NCBI GenBank assembly: GCA_016867265.1
Contig: VGJW01000007.1
Span: 1-64,000 of the forward strand
Length of the DNA stretch: 64,000 nt
Direction of reading: 5' to 3'
Source of the DNA: Candidatus Tanganyikabacteria bacterium
GTDB lineage: Bacteria; Cyanobacteriota; Sericytochromatia; S15B-MN24; VGJW01
Shown one piece after another: positions 63,796 to 64,000 of the stretch; position 1 is the first letter of the stretch, and every line of letters begins with the position of its first letter. A program made the translations under genes and the position numbers. The notes below the pieces were generated by a model. The model made no database searches. It saw nothing but the letters and a program-made list of their open reading frames with translations, and had not been told where the DNA came from.

Positions 63796-64000
63796 ATGCC
63801 AGCCGACTCGTCGCGCCTGAGTTCCGGTATCCCGGGCCTCGACCCCTTGCTGGATGGTGGCGACCTTCCCCATCGCAGCATGCTCGTCGAAGGTCGCGCC
63901 GGTTCTGGCAAGACCTCGGTGGGCCTGCATTTCCCGGCTGCCGGCTGCAGGGAAGGGCAGCGTTGTCTCCTGATCTCGCTGGGCGAGCACACGGGGCAGA
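63796..64000 (+). CDS. KaiC/RecA-like ATPase, start only
   Basis: 68 residues are visible before the right edge. SGIPGLDPLLDGG is the usual start of KaiC-like domains. GRAGSGKTSVGL is the Walker A, and CLLISLGEH matches the strand and Glu that follow. The family includes the cyanobacterial clock protein KaiC and many relatives in signalling. The rest lies outside the window, so the subgroup cannot be told. It follows trmFO by 64 bp. Confidence 0.8.
   Translation, partial: MPADSSRLSSGIPGLDPLLDGGDLPHRSMLVEGRAGSGKTSVGLHFPAAGCREGQRCLLISLGEHTGQ

Overview
The window is GC-rich DNA from a Gram-negative (diderm) bacterium. It carries a full lipid A pathway, both halves of the LPS transport system, BamA and Skp, Lnt and many lipoproteins, and also a flagellin. 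Three features point to the Cyanobacteriota lineage. The order bamA..lpxC-fabZ-lpxA-lpxB is the cyanobacterial one, BamA has three POTRA repeats rather than the five usual in Proteobacteria, and the window holds MutS2, Mini-RNase III, TrmFO and a KaiC-like ATPase. No photosynthesis gene is present. A non-photosynthetic sister group such as Sericytochromatia is a reasonable guess; this is inference from gene content and order, not a phylogeny.

Layout. 1-4.9 kb: the start of a proline-rich repeat protein, lepA, and two tandem lipoproteins, one with Asn-rich hexapeptide repeats. 4.9-11.8 kb: a tightly overlapping minus-strand operon bamA-skp-lpxD-lpxC-fabZ-lpxA-lpxB. 11.9-15.8 kb: a membrane-anchored unknown, a CorC-like CBS protein, and tsaE-tsaB-rimI. 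16.1-20.1 kb: a TPR-glycosyltransferase followed by a minimal flagellin with a structured leader. 20.1-24.2 kb: tRNA-Ser(GGA), a purine nucleoside phosphorylase with altered base-binding residues, a tRNA with CAU anticodon, tilS and ftsH. 24.2-27.3 kb: cysS-mrnC-rlmB, the same order as in Bacillus. 27.4-35.6 kb: a broken CBS protein, an HD protein, several exported proteins, a secreted endonuclease and mutS2.

35.6-45.2 kb is the most unusual part. It holds a serine-recombinase relative that has lost catalytic residues and sits behind an AT-rich, palindrome-bearing promoter. Next come a TlpA-like thioredoxin, an FHA protein, a pseudokinase-PP2C fusion and an active Ser/Thr kinase, which form one signalling group. 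After them are a doubly frameshifted AAA-ATPase/nuclease gene and a secreted protein whose mature N terminus is a near-perfect ubiquitin. A small helical protein and a helical protein with a pre-toxin-like stretch follow.

45.2-56.1 kb: a TPR protein and a lipoprotein coupled to lptD-lptG-lptF on the minus strand, facing lnt-lptC-lptA on the plus strand. Together these export mature lipid A made by the first operon and acylate the lipoproteins. 56.2-59.0 kb: two lipoproteins (one with long Gly-Ala repeats), a ribbon-helix-helix protein and a small His-rich lipoprotein. 59.1-64 kb: dprA, topA, trmFO and the start of a KaiC-like ATPase.
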